Shown: positions 51,433-60,700, counted from the stretch's first letter. The stretch is 64,000 nucleotides of DNA from Flavobacterium chilense (GCF_001602525.1 NZ_LSYT01000008.1:62001-126000), one strand, 5' to 3'. Numbers and translations are program-made. Notes: a model not told the origin generated them from the sequence alone.

Positions 51433-52713
51433 ATGAAAACAACAGAAGACAGAATTCAGGAATTGATTAACGATTGGATCACGAACCCGAGATGGAAAGG
51501 TGTGGAACGTCCTTACACTGCGAGTGAAGTAGTTACACTTCAGGGTTCCTATCATATTGAGCATTCTATTGCCAAAATGGGAGCGCAAAAATTATGGAGA
51601 AAGTTAAAAAGTCAGGATTATGTTGCGGGTTTGGGAGCGTTAACTGGAAATCAGGCGATTCAGGAAGTCGATGCGGGTTTAGAAGCGATTTATTTAAGCG
51701 GATGGCAGGTTGCTGCTGATGCAAATTTGGCGGGAGAAATGTACCCAGACCAATCGCTTTATCCGGTAAACAGCGTTCCGATGGTGGTAAAAAAGATCAA
51801 CAACGCTTTATTGCGTGCCGATCAGATTCAGACTGTAAATAAAATTGAAGATAAAAAAGATTATTTAGTTCCGATTGTGGCTGATGCCGAAGCTGGTTTT
51901 GGGGGAAACCTAAATGCTTTTGAATTAATGAAATCAATGATCGAAGCAGGAGCTTCCGGAGTTCATTTTGAAGATCAGCTAAGTTCTGCTAAAAAATGCG
52001 GACACTTGGGCGGAAAGGTTTTGGTGCCAACTCAGGAAGCGATCAATAAATTAATTGCAGCACGTTTAGCTGCAGATGTTATGGGCGTTTCAACATTAAT
52101 TGTTGCGAGAACAGATGCTGATGCAGCTAATTTATTAACAAGCGATGCCGATCCAAGAGACAGGAAGTTTTTAACTGGTGAAAAAACGGCCGAAGGTTTC
52201 TTTTATGTAAATAACGGAATCGAGCAGGGAATTGCAAGAGGTTTGAGCTATGCGCCTTATGCCGATTTAATTTGGATGGAAACCAGTAATCCGGATTTAG
52301 AATTTGCGAGAAAGTTTGCAACAGCCATGAAAAAAGAATTCCCGGATAAAATGCTGGCTTATAATTGTTCTCCGTCTTTCAATTGGGCTGCGAAATTAAC
52401 CGTTGCCGAAATGGAAACGTTTAGAGAAGATTTAGCAGCAATGGGTTATAAATTCCAATTCATTACTTTGGCAGGATTCCATGCTTTAAACACAAGTATG
52501 TTCGAATTGTCAAGAGCATATAAAGAGCGTGGTATGGCAGGATATTCTGAATTACAGGAACGTGAATTCGCTTTACAGAAAAACGGATTCAGAGCGGTAA
52601 AACATCAGGCTTTTGTAGGGACTTCTTATTTTGATGCCGTTCAAAATACGGTAATGTTAGGAAAATCAGCAATAACCGCGATGAAACATTCTACGGAGGT
52701 TGAGCAATTTTAA
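51433..52713 (+). CDS. aceA: Isocitrate lyase
   Basis: A 426-residue enzyme that splits isocitrate to glyoxylate and succinate. I use the ATG at 51433 (MKTTEDRIQELINDWITNPRW); the frame extends upstream into the repeat. The catalytic signature KKCGH is at 187-191 (Cys189), with LPIVADAEAGFGG before it. With aceB it forms the complete glyoxylate shunt. Confidence 0.96.
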   Translation: MKTTEDRIQELINDWITNPRWKGVERPYTASEVVTLQGSYHIEHSIAKMGAQKLWRKLKSQDYVAGLGALTGNQAIQEVDAGLEAIYLSGWQVAADANLAGEMYPDQSLYPVNSVPMVVKKINNALLRADQIQTVNKIEDKKDYLVPIVADAEAGFGGNLNAFELMKSMIEAGASGVHFEDQLSSAKKCGHLGGKVLVPTQEAINKLIAARLAADVMGVSTLIVARTDADAANLLTSDADPRDRKFLTGEKTAEGFFYVNNGIEQGIARGLSYAPYADLIWMETSNPDLEFARKFATAMKKEFPDKMLAYNCSPSFNWAAKLTVAEMETFREDLAAMGYKFQFITLAGFHALNTSMFELSRAYKERGMAGYSELQEREFALQKNGFRAVKHQAFVGTSYFDAVQNTVMLGKSAITAMKHSTEVEQF

Positions 52714-52720
52714 TTTTTTT

Positions 52721-52785
52721 CCGCCACGAATTCACGAATTTTTATTCTCAAAGATTATAAAAAATAATTCGTGAATTCGTGGCGG
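52721..52785. repeat. CCGCCACGAATTCACGAATT inverted repeat
   Basis: Perfect 20-bp arms (52721-52740 and 52766-52785) with a 25-nt loop between two convergent genes. The outer 14 bp are the same as in the copy at 14920-14967. Confidence 0.8.
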
Positions 52786-52791
52786 AAAATC

Positions 52792-53367
52792 TTATTTCTT
52801 TAAAAGTCGAGCTTTCATTTTACTAAAGAATTCAGGCGTAACGCCAATAAAAGAAGCGATTTGTTTTTGAGGAACTTTGTGAACTAATGTTCCGTATTTT
52901 TTACAGAATTTATCGAATCGTTCTTCAGCAGGTAAGCTTAAATTATCCATTAATCTTTGTTGATTGGCAACTAAAGAGTTTTCAATTAAAATTCTAAAAA
53001 AGCGTTCCAGTTTTGGAATCTCAAGAAACAGTTGTTCCTGATTTTCTTTGGATAAAGAAACAACTTCTGCATCTTCCAGAACTTCAATAAAAAGCTGTCC
53101 CGGTTTTTGCGAAAAATAGCTGTACATGTCGCTCATCCACCAGCCTTCGCAGGCAAATGAAAGAACATGCTCCACAATATTGTCGTTGATATTAAAACTT
53201 CTTAAAATTCCGGAGTTTACAAAATACGAATGTTTACAAACTTCTCCCGCGCTTAACAAAATAGTTTTTGCCTTATAAGTATGTGTTTCTGTTTTAGATA
53301 GAAAAAGGGCTTGCTCTTCGGGTGTTAATGAAACATGTTTGGCAATATTTTCAAGAATTAATGCCAT
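52792..53367 (-). CDS. Crp/Fnr family transcriptional regulator
   Basis: A 191-residue regulator with a cyclic-nucleotide-binding-like sensor (about 15-115: AKTILLSAGEVCKHSYFVNSGILRSF) and a C-terminal HTH (QKQIASFIGVTPEFFSKMKARLL). No Fe-S Cys set typical of Fnr. Ligand and targets unknown. Its start overlaps the preceding stop by 1 bp, so it is co-translated with the DUF6370 gene. Confidence 0.88.
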   Translation of the reverse strand: MALILENIAKHVSLTPEEQALFLSKTETHTYKAKTILLSAGEVCKHSYFVNSGILRSFNINDNIVEHVLSFACEGWWMSDMYSYFSQKPGQLFIEVLEDAEVVSLSKENQEQLFLEIPKLERFFRILIENSLVANQQRLMDNLSLPAEERFDKFCKKYGTLVHKVPQKQIASFIGVTPEFFSKMKARLLKK

Positions 53368-53684
53368 TATTTTTCTTTTAACAAAGTGAATGAAGTGGCT
53401 TTAAAACGATTGTTTTCTATTTTTCCGGTAACAGAAGCTTTACGGATTTTATTGCAAAAGCCATCTTCTGCATGAGCATCACCATGTTGATCAATGGTTG
53501 TTCCGTCAACAAAATAAGCTTTTCCGTCTATGCGAACTGCTAAATCACAACTCTTGCCTTTCATACCAAATTGACATTCCCCACAAGCGGTTTCTACAAT
53601 TTGAGGTTTTTCGGTTGTTTTTTTGTCTTGTGCTTGTGTTGCGATTCCGGCAAATAGGAATAAAATAAATATTGCTTTTTTCAT
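53367..53684 (-). CDS. DUF6370-like exported protein
   Basis: A 105-residue protein with a signal peptide (cleavage near TQAQ). Cys34, Cys37, Cys46 and Cys77 with His67 and His71 (ETACGECQFGMKGKSCDLAVRI; DQHGDAHAEDGFC) suggest a metal site. I believe it belongs to DUF6370; function unknown. It lies 2 bp after purT and overlaps the Crp-like gene. Confidence 0.75.
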   Translation of the reverse strand: MKKAIFILFLFAGIATQAQDKKTTEKPQIVETACGECQFGMKGKSCDLAVRIDGKAYFVDGTTIDQHGDAHAEDGFCNKIRKASVTGKIENNRFKATSFTLLKEK

Positions 53685-53686
53685 TA

Positions 53687-54847
53687 TTAAGAGTTTACAG
53701 TTATTAATTTCGCCGTTTCTTTGGCGCGTTCAGTTACATTTTCTATTGGAGTTGCTAATGAATCATTGCTTAAAACAACTCCCATTCGACGATACGGTCT
53801 TGAAGTTGGTTTTCCAAAAATTCTGAAGTCAGTTTTTGGTAAAGCGGCTACTTTTTCGATTCCGTTGAAAGTTGGGTTTGCAGAATCTTCCGATGCTAAA
53901 ATTACAGCACTTGCTCCGGCTTTTTCTAAAGTAATTTCGAAAATTGGCAAACTTAAAATCGCTCTTAAGTGTAATTCGAATTCGTTAAAATTCTGCGTTC
54001 CGGCCAAAGTTACCATTCCGGTATCATGCGGGCGCGGAGAAAGTTCAGAAAAATAAACACCTTCTTTTGTTAGGAAAAATTCAACGCCAAAAAGTCCAGC
54101 TCCGCCAAGTGCTTCGGTGATTTTTTCGGCCATATCCTGTGCTTCGTACAAATCAGCTTCCGAAACTTGTGCCGGCTGCCAGCTTTCCTGATAGTCACCT
54201 CGTTCTTGTCTGTGACCAATTGGCGCGCAAAACAAAGTTGGATTGTTATTTTGAGTAATTGTTAAAAGCGTAATTTCCGAATCAAAATTGACAAAAGCTT
54301 CTACAATAACTTCGATAACATCGCCACGAGATCCTGCAACGGCATATTGCCATGCTTTTTCGATATCACTTTCTGTTTTGACTGTTGATTGCCCTTTTCC
54401 AGATGAAGACATTAATGGTTTTACAACACACGGAATTCCAACTTCCTGAACGGCTTTTTGAAGTTCTTCAGCTGAAGTTGCGTATTGATATTTTGCGGTT
54501 CTTAGCCCAAGTTCTTTTGAAGCTAAATCACGAATGGCTTTACGGTTCATGGTGAAGTTTGCCGCTTTCGCTGATGGAACAACGGTGATTCCTTGTTTTT
54601 CGTAATCGTAAAAACGTTCGGTGCGAATGGCTTCTATTTCAGGAACGATAAAATCGGGTTGGTGTTTGGCTACGATTCTGTCAAGTGCTTCGCCGTCTAG
54701 CATATTGATAACCTCAAAACCATGTGCTACTTGCATTGCCGGTGCATTTTCGTAACTGTCAACTGCAATTATGGTTTGTCCGATTCGTTGTGCAGCGATG
54801 ACAAATTCTTTGCCTAATTCGCCTGAACCCAGAAGTAGTATTTTCAT
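53687..54847 (-). CDS. purT: Formate-dependent GAR transformylase
   Basis: A 386-residue ATP-grasp enzyme that makes formylglycinamide ribonucleotide in purine synthesis using formate. N-terminal ILLLGSGELGKEFVIAAQRIG, then VVKPLMSSSGKGQSTVKTE and FGVEFFLTKEGVYFSELSPRPHDTGMVTL are PurT motifs. It is first of a three-gene unit (purT, DUF6370, crp-like). Confidence 0.96.
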   Translation of the reverse strand: MKILLLGSGELGKEFVIAAQRIGQTIIAVDSYENAPAMQVAHGFEVINMLDGEALDRIVAKHQPDFIVPEIEAIRTERFYDYEKQGITVVPSAKAANFTMNRKAIRDLASKELGLRTAKYQYATSAEELQKAVQEVGIPCVVKPLMSSSGKGQSTVKTESDIEKAWQYAVAGSRGDVIEVIVEAFVNFDSEITLLTITQNNNPTLFCAPIGHRQERGDYQESWQPAQVSEADLYEAQDMAEKITEALGGAGLFGVEFFLTKEGVYFSELSPRPHDTGMVTLAGTQNFNEFELHLRAILSLPIFEITLEKAGASAVILASEDSANPTFNGIEKVAALPKTDFRIFGKPTSRPYRRMGVVLSNDSLATPIENVTERAKETAKLITVNS

Positions 54848-54897
54848 TTTGGAGTGTTGTATTGTTTGAGTAGTAAAAGTAGCGAAAAAGCTTTTTT

Positions 54898-54944
54898 TAA
54901 CCGCAAAGTTCGCAAAGATTTACGCTAAGAGCGCTAAGTTTTTG
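54898..54944. repeat. CGCAAAG/CGCTAAG-type degenerate repeat
   Basis: CCGCAAAGTTCGCAAAGATTTACGCTAAGAGCGCTAAG. It is related in form to the CTTAG-type tracts and partly complementary to 55183-55252. Confidence 0.5.
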
Positions 54945-55050
54945 TTTTAAGTTAGAAGAAAGGTGTGTAAAGTGTTTCACGCAGATTTTGCAGATCGAGC
55001 AGATTTAATTTAATAACTAACCTAAGTTTTAGATAAAGTAACCACACAGT

Positions 55051-55152
55051 TTGTCATTTCGAGGAACGAGAAATCTCCACGAGTAACTCTACAAAGATTG
55101 GCTTATTGGAACGGAGTTACTTGCGAAGATTTCTCGTTCCTCGAAATGACAA
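55051..55152. repeat. GTCATTTCGAGGAACGAG element
   Basis: Perfect 26-bp terminal inverted repeats (TTGTCATTTCGAGGAACGAG... and their complement) around a core that includes GAGTAACTCTACAAAG. The core and layout match 47789-47895. Confidence 0.85.
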
Positions 55153-55182
55153 GATTGAGGAAATAGAATGGGTAAAAAAAGA

Positions 55183-55223
55183 AAAGGTTCGCAAAGATTT
55201 TAAATTAATCTTTGCGAACCTTT
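55183..55223 (-). terminator. Terminator of the U32 peptidase gene
   Basis: AAAGGTTCGCAAAGATT/AATCTTTGCGAACCTTT perfect stem with an A run that is a T run on the minus strand. Confidence 0.75.
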
Positions 55224-55254
55224 GTGTGTTTCTTTGTGAATCTTTGCGGTAAAA

Positions 55255-57123
55255 TCAATGAAAATGATCTTCTTCAATCTCAAATTCAGCATCTTTTTCC
55301 CAGATTTCCATTTCGCAGGGTTTACAGTTGAATTTTAGTTTGTATTCCAATTCTCCCTGTTTTAATACTAATGGCTCTTTTACCTTAACACCAACGATGT
55401 CTTTTTGGTGAATCGGGCATTTTTTTAATTCGTATTTGATGCAATATTTGGTTGTCATTACACGAGATTTTCCTGGATCCCATTGTAATTCGAATGCTTT
55501 TTCGATTTCGGTAACACCGTGACGTTCGTAGAATTTACGAGCGGTTTTGTTTGAAACATTGTACATGAAATCCAATTTAGTTTCAGGATACGGATGTGAC
55601 GTTTTTACTAATTGGTGTTCTTCGCGTTTGTAATTTGCCAAACGAATTTCTGATAATTGCTCGTAAACTGTTCTTCTCATTTCGTTGATTCTCGAAATTG
55701 GAAGGAACCAGTTTTGAGAAAACATAATGTTGATTTCGTCAGCGCTGTAAGGCGTAAAACCTGTTTTTGCCAATTGAACTTTAATGTTTTCTTCGATTGA
55801 TTCGCCAGTTTTTGTCTGCTCTTTTGAGTGCTCTAAAATAACGGTGCTTACATTTCCATCTTCGTCGGTTGCGATTAATTCAAAACCGTTTTCATTTTCA
55901 GTAAGTAATAAAGTCGTTCCGATTTTTCGGATGGCGCTGTCTTCTCTTTCTACAATTTTGATAAAAGCGATATCATTGTTTCGGTAAATGAAAGTTCCGT
56001 CTTTGATTTCTTTTAAAACATTTGGATATACTTTTCCGTTCTCTGCTTTGTTTACATAGATTCCGTCAGCTTCATTATTTTCGTTGATGAAGCAAAGTCC
56101 GTCACCGTTGTTTAGTAATTCACCGTTTTCGATTTCGTAAGCGTTTCCAACAGTTCGGATTAATTTTCCAATATATTGACCTTTTGATTTTGGGCTTTCC
56201 CAAGAACCAATCGAGCTGTGTCTTTCGTTTACGAAATAATCGGTATAACCACGATTGAAAGTTCTATTTAAAGTAGAATCAAAAGTATAGGTGCATTTTC
56301 CTGAAGATGCTTTGATGTATTTATCGCTTTCTTCTAAATAACTGTCTAATTTTTGACGTAAATAAGAAACGTTATTTTTAACGTAAGCAACGTCTTTTAA
56401 TCTTCCTTCGATTTTAAATGAAACGATTCCCGCTTCAATTAAATTCGGAATCTGATCTGAAACATCTAAATCTTTAATCGAAAGTAAGTGACTGTTTCTG
56501 ATTAAAGTATCTCCATTTCCGTCGATTAAGTTATAAGGTAAACGACAGTTTTGTGCACAAGAACCACGGTTAGCGCTGCGTTCTCCGTTTGCCACACTCA
56601 TATAGCAGTTCCCACTGAAGGATACACATAAAGCTCCGGTTACAAAAAACTCTAACTCAACATCAGCTTCGTCGTAAATCGTTTTAATTTGATGCAGGTT
56701 TAATTCGCGTGCTAAAACGACACGTTTGATACCAGCGTCTTTTAAGAATTTAATTTTATCTGCATCACGATTATTAGCTTGTGTGCTGGCGTGAAGTACG
56801 ATAGGAGGCAAGTCCATTTCCATAATCGCCATATCCTGAATGATCAATGCATCGACACCAATATCGTATAATTCCCAAATCATAGCGCGACACGTTTCTA
56901 ATTCGTTGTCGTATAAAATGGTATTCATAACCACAAAAACCTGTGCGTTAAATAAGTGCGCGTATTTAACTAGTTCAGCAACATCTTCGATTGAGTTGTT
57001 GGCATTAGAACGTGCTCCAAATTGTGGTGCACCAATATATACTGCATCGGCACCACTGTTTATGGCTGCGATTCCTCCAATTAAATCTCTAGCAGGAGCT
57101 AATATTTCGATTTTCTTCTTCAT
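55255..57123 (-). CDS. U32 family peptidase
   Basis: A 622-residue U32 protein. The U32 core (about 80-300) contains ALCVSFSGNCYMSVANGERSANRGSCAQNCRLPYNL, with a Cys cluster like that of TrhP and RlhA, which bind Fe-S and modify RNA with hydroxyl groups. A C-terminal extension has another four Cys (CIKYELKKCPIHQ and CKPCEMEIW) and may be a second metal site. It is annotated as a peptidase by family, but an RNA hydroxylase is more likely. Confidence 0.9.
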   Translation of the reverse strand: MKKKIEILAPARDLIGGIAAINSGADAVYIGAPQFGARSNANNSIEDVAELVKYAHLFNAQVFVVMNTILYDNELETCRAMIWELYDIGVDALIIQDMAIMEMDLPPIVLHASTQANNRDADKIKFLKDAGIKRVVLARELNLHQIKTIYDEADVELEFFVTGALCVSFSGNCYMSVANGERSANRGSCAQNCRLPYNLIDGNGDTLIRNSHLLSIKDLDVSDQIPNLIEAGIVSFKIEGRLKDVAYVKNNVSYLRQKLDSYLEESDKYIKASSGKCTYTFDSTLNRTFNRGYTDYFVNERHSSIGSWESPKSKGQYIGKLIRTVGNAYEIENGELLNNGDGLCFINENNEADGIYVNKAENGKVYPNVLKEIKDGTFIYRNNDIAFIKIVEREDSAIRKIGTTLLLTENENGFELIATDEDGNVSTVILEHSKEQTKTGESIEENIKVQLAKTGFTPYSADEINIMFSQNWFLPISRINEMRRTVYEQLSEIRLANYKREEHQLVKTSHPYPETKLDFMYNVSNKTARKFYERHGVTEIEKAFELQWDPGKSRVMTTKYCIKYELKKCPIHQKDIVGVKVKEPLVLKQGELEYKLKFNCKPCEMEIWEKDAEFEIEEDHFH

Positions 57124-57310
57124 TTTTAAGACTTTAACCTTTTGTGGTATTCACGGAAAAAAGTTTGCAAAGTTCTTATAAATATTTCGAGTTTACTAAT
57201 GCTGAAGTGATTTTTTTGAAATTGTTAACGGATTTAAATCTATTGCTAGAAAATGAATCATTTCTTCGGGACATAATGAAGAAGAGCTGTAAGCTCAAAA
57301 CATATTGTAG

Positions 57311-57331
57311 GGAGCGGATTTTAATCCGCTC
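57311..57331. repeat. GAGCGGATT/AATCCGCTC hairpin
   Basis: A short perfect palindromic hairpin in the gap between the U32 peptidase and DUF2383 genes. The segment around it (GTAGGGAGCGGATTTTAATCCGCTC) resembles common intergenic flavobacterial elements. Confidence 0.5.
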
Positions 57332-57355
57332 ATGATGTCGATATATGAAAAATAA

Positions 57356-57392
57356 AAAAAACTGCTCAGTTATTTAAACTAAGCAGTTTTTC
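57356..57392 (-). terminator. Terminator of the DUF2383 gene
   Basis: AAAACTGCT/AGCAGTTTT stem with T run on the minus strand. Confidence 0.8.
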
Positions 57393-57416
57393 TAAAATAA
57401 AAAGCTTCAATAATTG

Positions 57417-57872
57417 TTAATTCGTTTTCATTTTAATTTGTGATAAAGTATTTTGAATACTGTTTAATTGCTTTGAAACAATAAAAATCTGATTATGTTC
57501 CAGATTATTATCTTCGAGTGCTTTTTTGTATTTTTCAACAGCAGCTTCTTCACCAGTTACACAAGCATTTATGATGGCTTGTGTATCGCCACCGGTAAAA
57601 GATGATTTGATGTCGATCCAGGTACGGTGTAAAGCTCCTAATGGCCCTCCGCCTGAGGTGTCTGTCGATTTTCCAAGTTTATTGATTTCGTCTTGTAATT
57701 CTACAATAAATAAAGCTCTTTCGCGCGCATATTCCAGAAAATCAGCTTTCATTGACAGGTTTTCTATATGTTCGGCAGCGTTTGTATATCCTAGTTTTCC
57801 GTCTTCAAGAATTGAAATTAATCCTTCTAAAGTTTTAACGGTTTCCTGTGTGGTTACATCTGTATGTGTCAT
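57417..57872 (-). CDS. PA2169/DUF2383 family four-helix protein
   Basis: A 151-residue all-helical protein of the PA2169/DUF2383 family, a ferritin-like four-helix bundle (ETVKTLEGLISILEDGKLGYTNAAEH; LHRTWIDIKSSFTGGD; VEKYKKALEDNN). The usual metal ligands are not evident. Function unknown; often stress-related. Confidence 0.85.
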   Translation of the reverse strand: MTHTDVTTQETVKTLEGLISILEDGKLGYTNAAEHIENLSMKADFLEYARERALFIVELQDEINKLGKSTDTSGGGPLGALHRTWIDIKSSFTGGDTQAIINACVTGEEAAVEKYKKALEDNNLEHNQIFIVSKQLNSIQNTLSQIKMKTN

Positions 57873-58062
57873 GATTAATAGTTTTTAAATTAATACATTA
57901 CAAAGTTGGCAACTTTTAAAGCGTTATGTTTTACAGGATTACGGTTGTTGTTTTACAATATTGTAGAATGGGAATTTTGAAAGAAAGAAAAGGGTTTCAT
58001 GCAGATTTGGCAGCTTGAAGCCGATTTTCTTTTGAAAAATGAACGGTCTAATTTACCGTTTT

Positions 58063-58150
58063 GCGTGAGGGATAGTAGTGAAAAGCCCACAGCCTGACGA
58101 AGGAAGTGCGAGGACTTGTAGCGGATAGCCCGACCCGGAGGGACACGCCC
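58063..58150. repeat. REP-like element GCGTGAGGGATAG...GGACACGCCC
   Basis: It shares its ends with the inverted copy at 16557-16645 (GCRTGAGGGATAG and CGGATAGCCCGACCCGGAGG), but the centre is different and lacks the strong hairpin. A flavobacterial intergenic repeat. Confidence 0.75.
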
Positions 58151-58165
58151 AAAATAATACATAAA

Positions 58166-58217
58166 AAAACAGCTTAAAGTATAAAAGTGATGAAACTTTT
58201 GAACCTTAAGCTGTTTT
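58166..58217. terminator. Aminotransferase terminator
   Basis: AAAACAGCTTAA/TTAAGCTGTTTT stem with a long loop and an A run (T run on the minus strand). Confidence 0.7.
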
Positions 58218-58233
58218 AGTAAAACTTAGAATA

Positions 58234-59427
58234 TTATGATGCAGCCAAAGCTTCTTTGATTCTGCGTAATGCTTCTTTTAAAATATCGTCGCTTGTTGCA
58301 TAAGAGAAACGAATACAATTTGGATTTCCAAAAGCGTCTCCGGTTACAGTTGCAACATTTGCTTCGGCCAAAAGATACATCGAAACATCGTTTGCATCTT
58401 TAATTTCATGACCTCTTAAAGTTTTTCCGAAGAAAGAAGATACGTCTGGGAAAACATAAAATGCTCCTTCCGGAACGTTGATTTTTATGCCCGGAATTTC
58501 TTTTAATAGTCCAACTACTAAATCTCTGCGTGTGTGGAAAGCCTGAACCATGTGGTTTAATACACTTGGATCTGCGTCTACAGCTGTAATTGTTGCTCTT
58601 TGTGCTACTGAATTTGCTCCTGAAGTTACTTGTCCCTGAATTTTTGTACACGCTTTTGCGATAAATTCCGGTGCTCCAATATATCCAATTCTGTATCCTG
58701 TCATGGCAAATGCTTTTGCAACTCCGTTTACGGTAATTGTTTTTTCTAACATTCCCGGAATTGAACCGATACTGCAGAAAGTTCCTGAGAAATTAATGTG
58801 CTCATAAATTTCGTCAGCAACTACGTAAATATTTGGGTGTTTTTCTAAAACTTTTGCAAGTGCTGTTAATTCTTCTCTGCTGTAAACAGATCCTGAAGGA
58901 TTACATGGAGAAGAGAACCACATCATTTTTGTTTTTGGTGTGATAGCAGCTTCTAATTGTTCTGGAGTGATTTTAAAATCGGTTTCAACAGAAGTTGGAA
59001 CTTCAACAGGAACTCCACCAGAAAGTTTTACGATTTCAAAATAAGAAACCCAGTATGGTGCCGGTAAAATAACTTCGTCACCATCGTTTAACATTACTTG
59101 TGCAATGTTGTATAAAGATTGTTTTGCTCCTGTAGAAACTACGATTTGAGTTGGTTTGTACTCTAATCCGTTATCTCTTTTGAATTTTCTGCAGATTGCT
59201 TCTCTCAATTCCAAATAACCTTCTACCGGAGAATATGTACTATAGTTTTCATCGACTGCTTTTTTTACAGCTTCTTTAATAAAGTCAGGGGTATTAAAAT
59301 CTGGTTCGCCTAAACTTAAACTGATAATGTCTTTTCCTTGTGCTTTTAATTCGCGAGCTAAAGCAGCCATTGCTAAAGTTTGTGATGTCGCCAGGTTGTT
59401 GATTCTGTCTGAAAGAATATGATTCAT
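58234..59427 (-). CDS. Aspartate aminotransferase-like enzyme
   Basis: A 397-residue PLP class I aminotransferase. Start at 59427 (MNHILSDRINNLATSQTLAM). PLP Lys238 is in VNGVAKAFAMTGYRIGY, Asp205 in VVADEIYEH and the TGAKQSLYN turn at 99-107. Length and motifs fit the AspC group, but the acceptor specificity is not certain. Upstream of it is the desaturase gene on the same strand, 71 bp away. Confidence 0.92.
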   Translation of the reverse strand: MNHILSDRINNLATSQTLAMAALARELKAQGKDIISLSLGEPDFNTPDFIKEAVKKAVDENYSTYSPVEGYLELREAICRKFKRDNGLEYKPTQIVVSTGAKQSLYNIAQVMLNDGDEVILPAPYWVSYFEIVKLSGGVPVEVPTSVETDFKITPEQLEAAITPKTKMMWFSSPCNPSGSVYSREELTALAKVLEKHPNIYVVADEIYEHINFSGTFCSIGSIPGMLEKTITVNGVAKAFAMTGYRIGYIGAPEFIAKACTKIQGQVTSGANSVAQRATITAVDADPSVLNHMVQAFHTRRDLVVGLLKEIPGIKINVPEGAFYVFPDVSSFFGKTLRGHEIKDANDVSMYLLAEANVATVTGDAFGNPNCIRFSYATSDDILKEALRRIKEALAAS

Positions 59428-59498
59428 TATAAAATTTTTGAATGTCCTTAATTTCAACTTTAATTAAGGAAGGTTAATTATTAATAGATTTTTTTGTG

Positions 59499-60593
59499 TT
59501 ATGCTAGTTCCGGTTTCATACCAAGATCCTTCAAATGTTTGTAATGTGCCAAAACAGCTCCTCTCATGGTTCTGAATTCGTGATAAGGCAAATTACATTC
59601 AATTGCGGTTTGTTTTACAATTTCGGCAATTTTTCCGTAGTGGATATGACTGATATTTGGAAAAATATGATGTTCAATCTGATGATTTAATCCGCCTGTA
59701 AACCAGTTGATAATTTTGTTTTTTGGAGCAAAATTAGCAGTTGTGTATAACTGATGAATTGCCCATGTGTTTTCCATTTCTCCATCTTCATTAGGAGTTG
59801 GGTTTGAAGTTTCTTCTACAACATGTGCTAATTGAAATACGATACTTAAGATTAATCCTGCGGTGTAGTGCATTACAAAAAATCCAATCACAACTTTCCA
59901 CCATGTTACACCCAAGATCATTGGTAAAGCGATCCAGATTAAAATGTAAATTATTTTTGTGATGACTAATACAGTCCATAGTTTAGTTGGACTTTGTGGT
60001 GCTCCGTATGATAATTTTCTTTTGATATAGTCTCTCATTTGCTTAAAATCAGTTGTTAAAGCCCAATTAAAAGTCAAAAGTCCGTATAAGAAAAACGAAT
60101 AGTAATGTTGAAATTTATGAAAACGACGCCATTCTGCACTTTGTGTAAAGCGAATAATTCTTCCGGCATCAAGATCTTCGTCATGACCATGAATATTGGT
60201 ATAAGTATGGTGAAGTACATTGTGTTGTACCTGCCAGTTGTGTACATTTCCGGCGAGAACATAAATACTTCCTCCCATAATTTTATTGATCCAGGATTTA
60301 GAAGAGTAAGAACCATGGTTACCATCGTGCATTACGTTCATTCCAATTCCGGCCATACCCACACCCATAAGAATGTTTAAAAGCAATTGAGCCCAAAACG
60401 GCATATCAAGGGTTAATATTAAAAAGTACGGAGTCAGGAAAACAGCAAAAAGAATAATAGCTTTTAGGTGCAGTTTCCAGTTTCCGGTTTTCTGAATATT
60501 ATTCTCCTTGAAGTAATTGTTTACTCGTGAGTTAAGTGTTCTGAAGAACTTCAGATTATCTTGCTTAGCAAATGTAGGAGCAGTGTTATTCAT
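59499..60593 (-). CDS. Membrane fatty acid desaturase
   Basis: A 364-residue membrane di-iron enzyme with the three His boxes: HDGNH (89-93), HNVLHH (124-129) and HQIEHH (304-309), and several membrane helices. The last box with Gln/Glu is typical of the linoleoyl-CoA/delta-6-like group. It adds double bonds to acyl chains of membrane lipids, perhaps in cold adaptation. A promoter lies just upstream. Confidence 0.92.
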   Translation of the reverse strand: MNNTAPTFAKQDNLKFFRTLNSRVNNYFKENNIQKTGNWKLHLKAIILFAVFLTPYFLILTLDMPFWAQLLLNILMGVGMAGIGMNVMHDGNHGSYSSKSWINKIMGGSIYVLAGNVHNWQVQHNVLHHTYTNIHGHDEDLDAGRIIRFTQSAEWRRFHKFQHYYSFFLYGLLTFNWALTTDFKQMRDYIKRKLSYGAPQSPTKLWTVLVITKIIYILIWIALPMILGVTWWKVVIGFFVMHYTAGLILSIVFQLAHVVEETSNPTPNEDGEMENTWAIHQLYTTANFAPKNKIINWFTGGLNHQIEHHIFPNISHIHYGKIAEIVKQTAIECNLPYHEFRTMRGAVLAHYKHLKDLGMKPELA

Positions 60594-60612
60594 AATTATT
60601 TTAAATAGGTTT

Positions 60613-60645
60613 CAAAGGTAATTATTATAAATTTTCAATTTGCAA
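60613..60645 (-). promoter_or_regulatory. Promoter of the desaturase gene
   Basis: Minus strand: TTG (60643-60645), 22-bp spacer, TACCTTTG (60613-60620). Fits the TTG-N17-23-TAnnTTTG range. Confidence 0.65.
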
Positions 60646-60676
60646 AATTGAGTTAAATATTTCGATCGTAAAGTAG

Positions 60677-60684
60677 TACTTTTG
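60677..60684 (+). promoter_or_regulatory. -7 box TACTTTTG upstream of rsmG
   Basis: Matches TAnnTTTG and lies 16 bp before the ATG at 60701. The nearest TTG (60648) is 26 bp upstream, slightly too far. Confidence 0.4.
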
Positions 60685-60700
60685 TTAAAAAATTAAAGCA

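Noticed and set aside
57953..58162. A small gene on the minus strand
   Set aside because: It lies within the REP-like element and its sequence is explained by that repeat.
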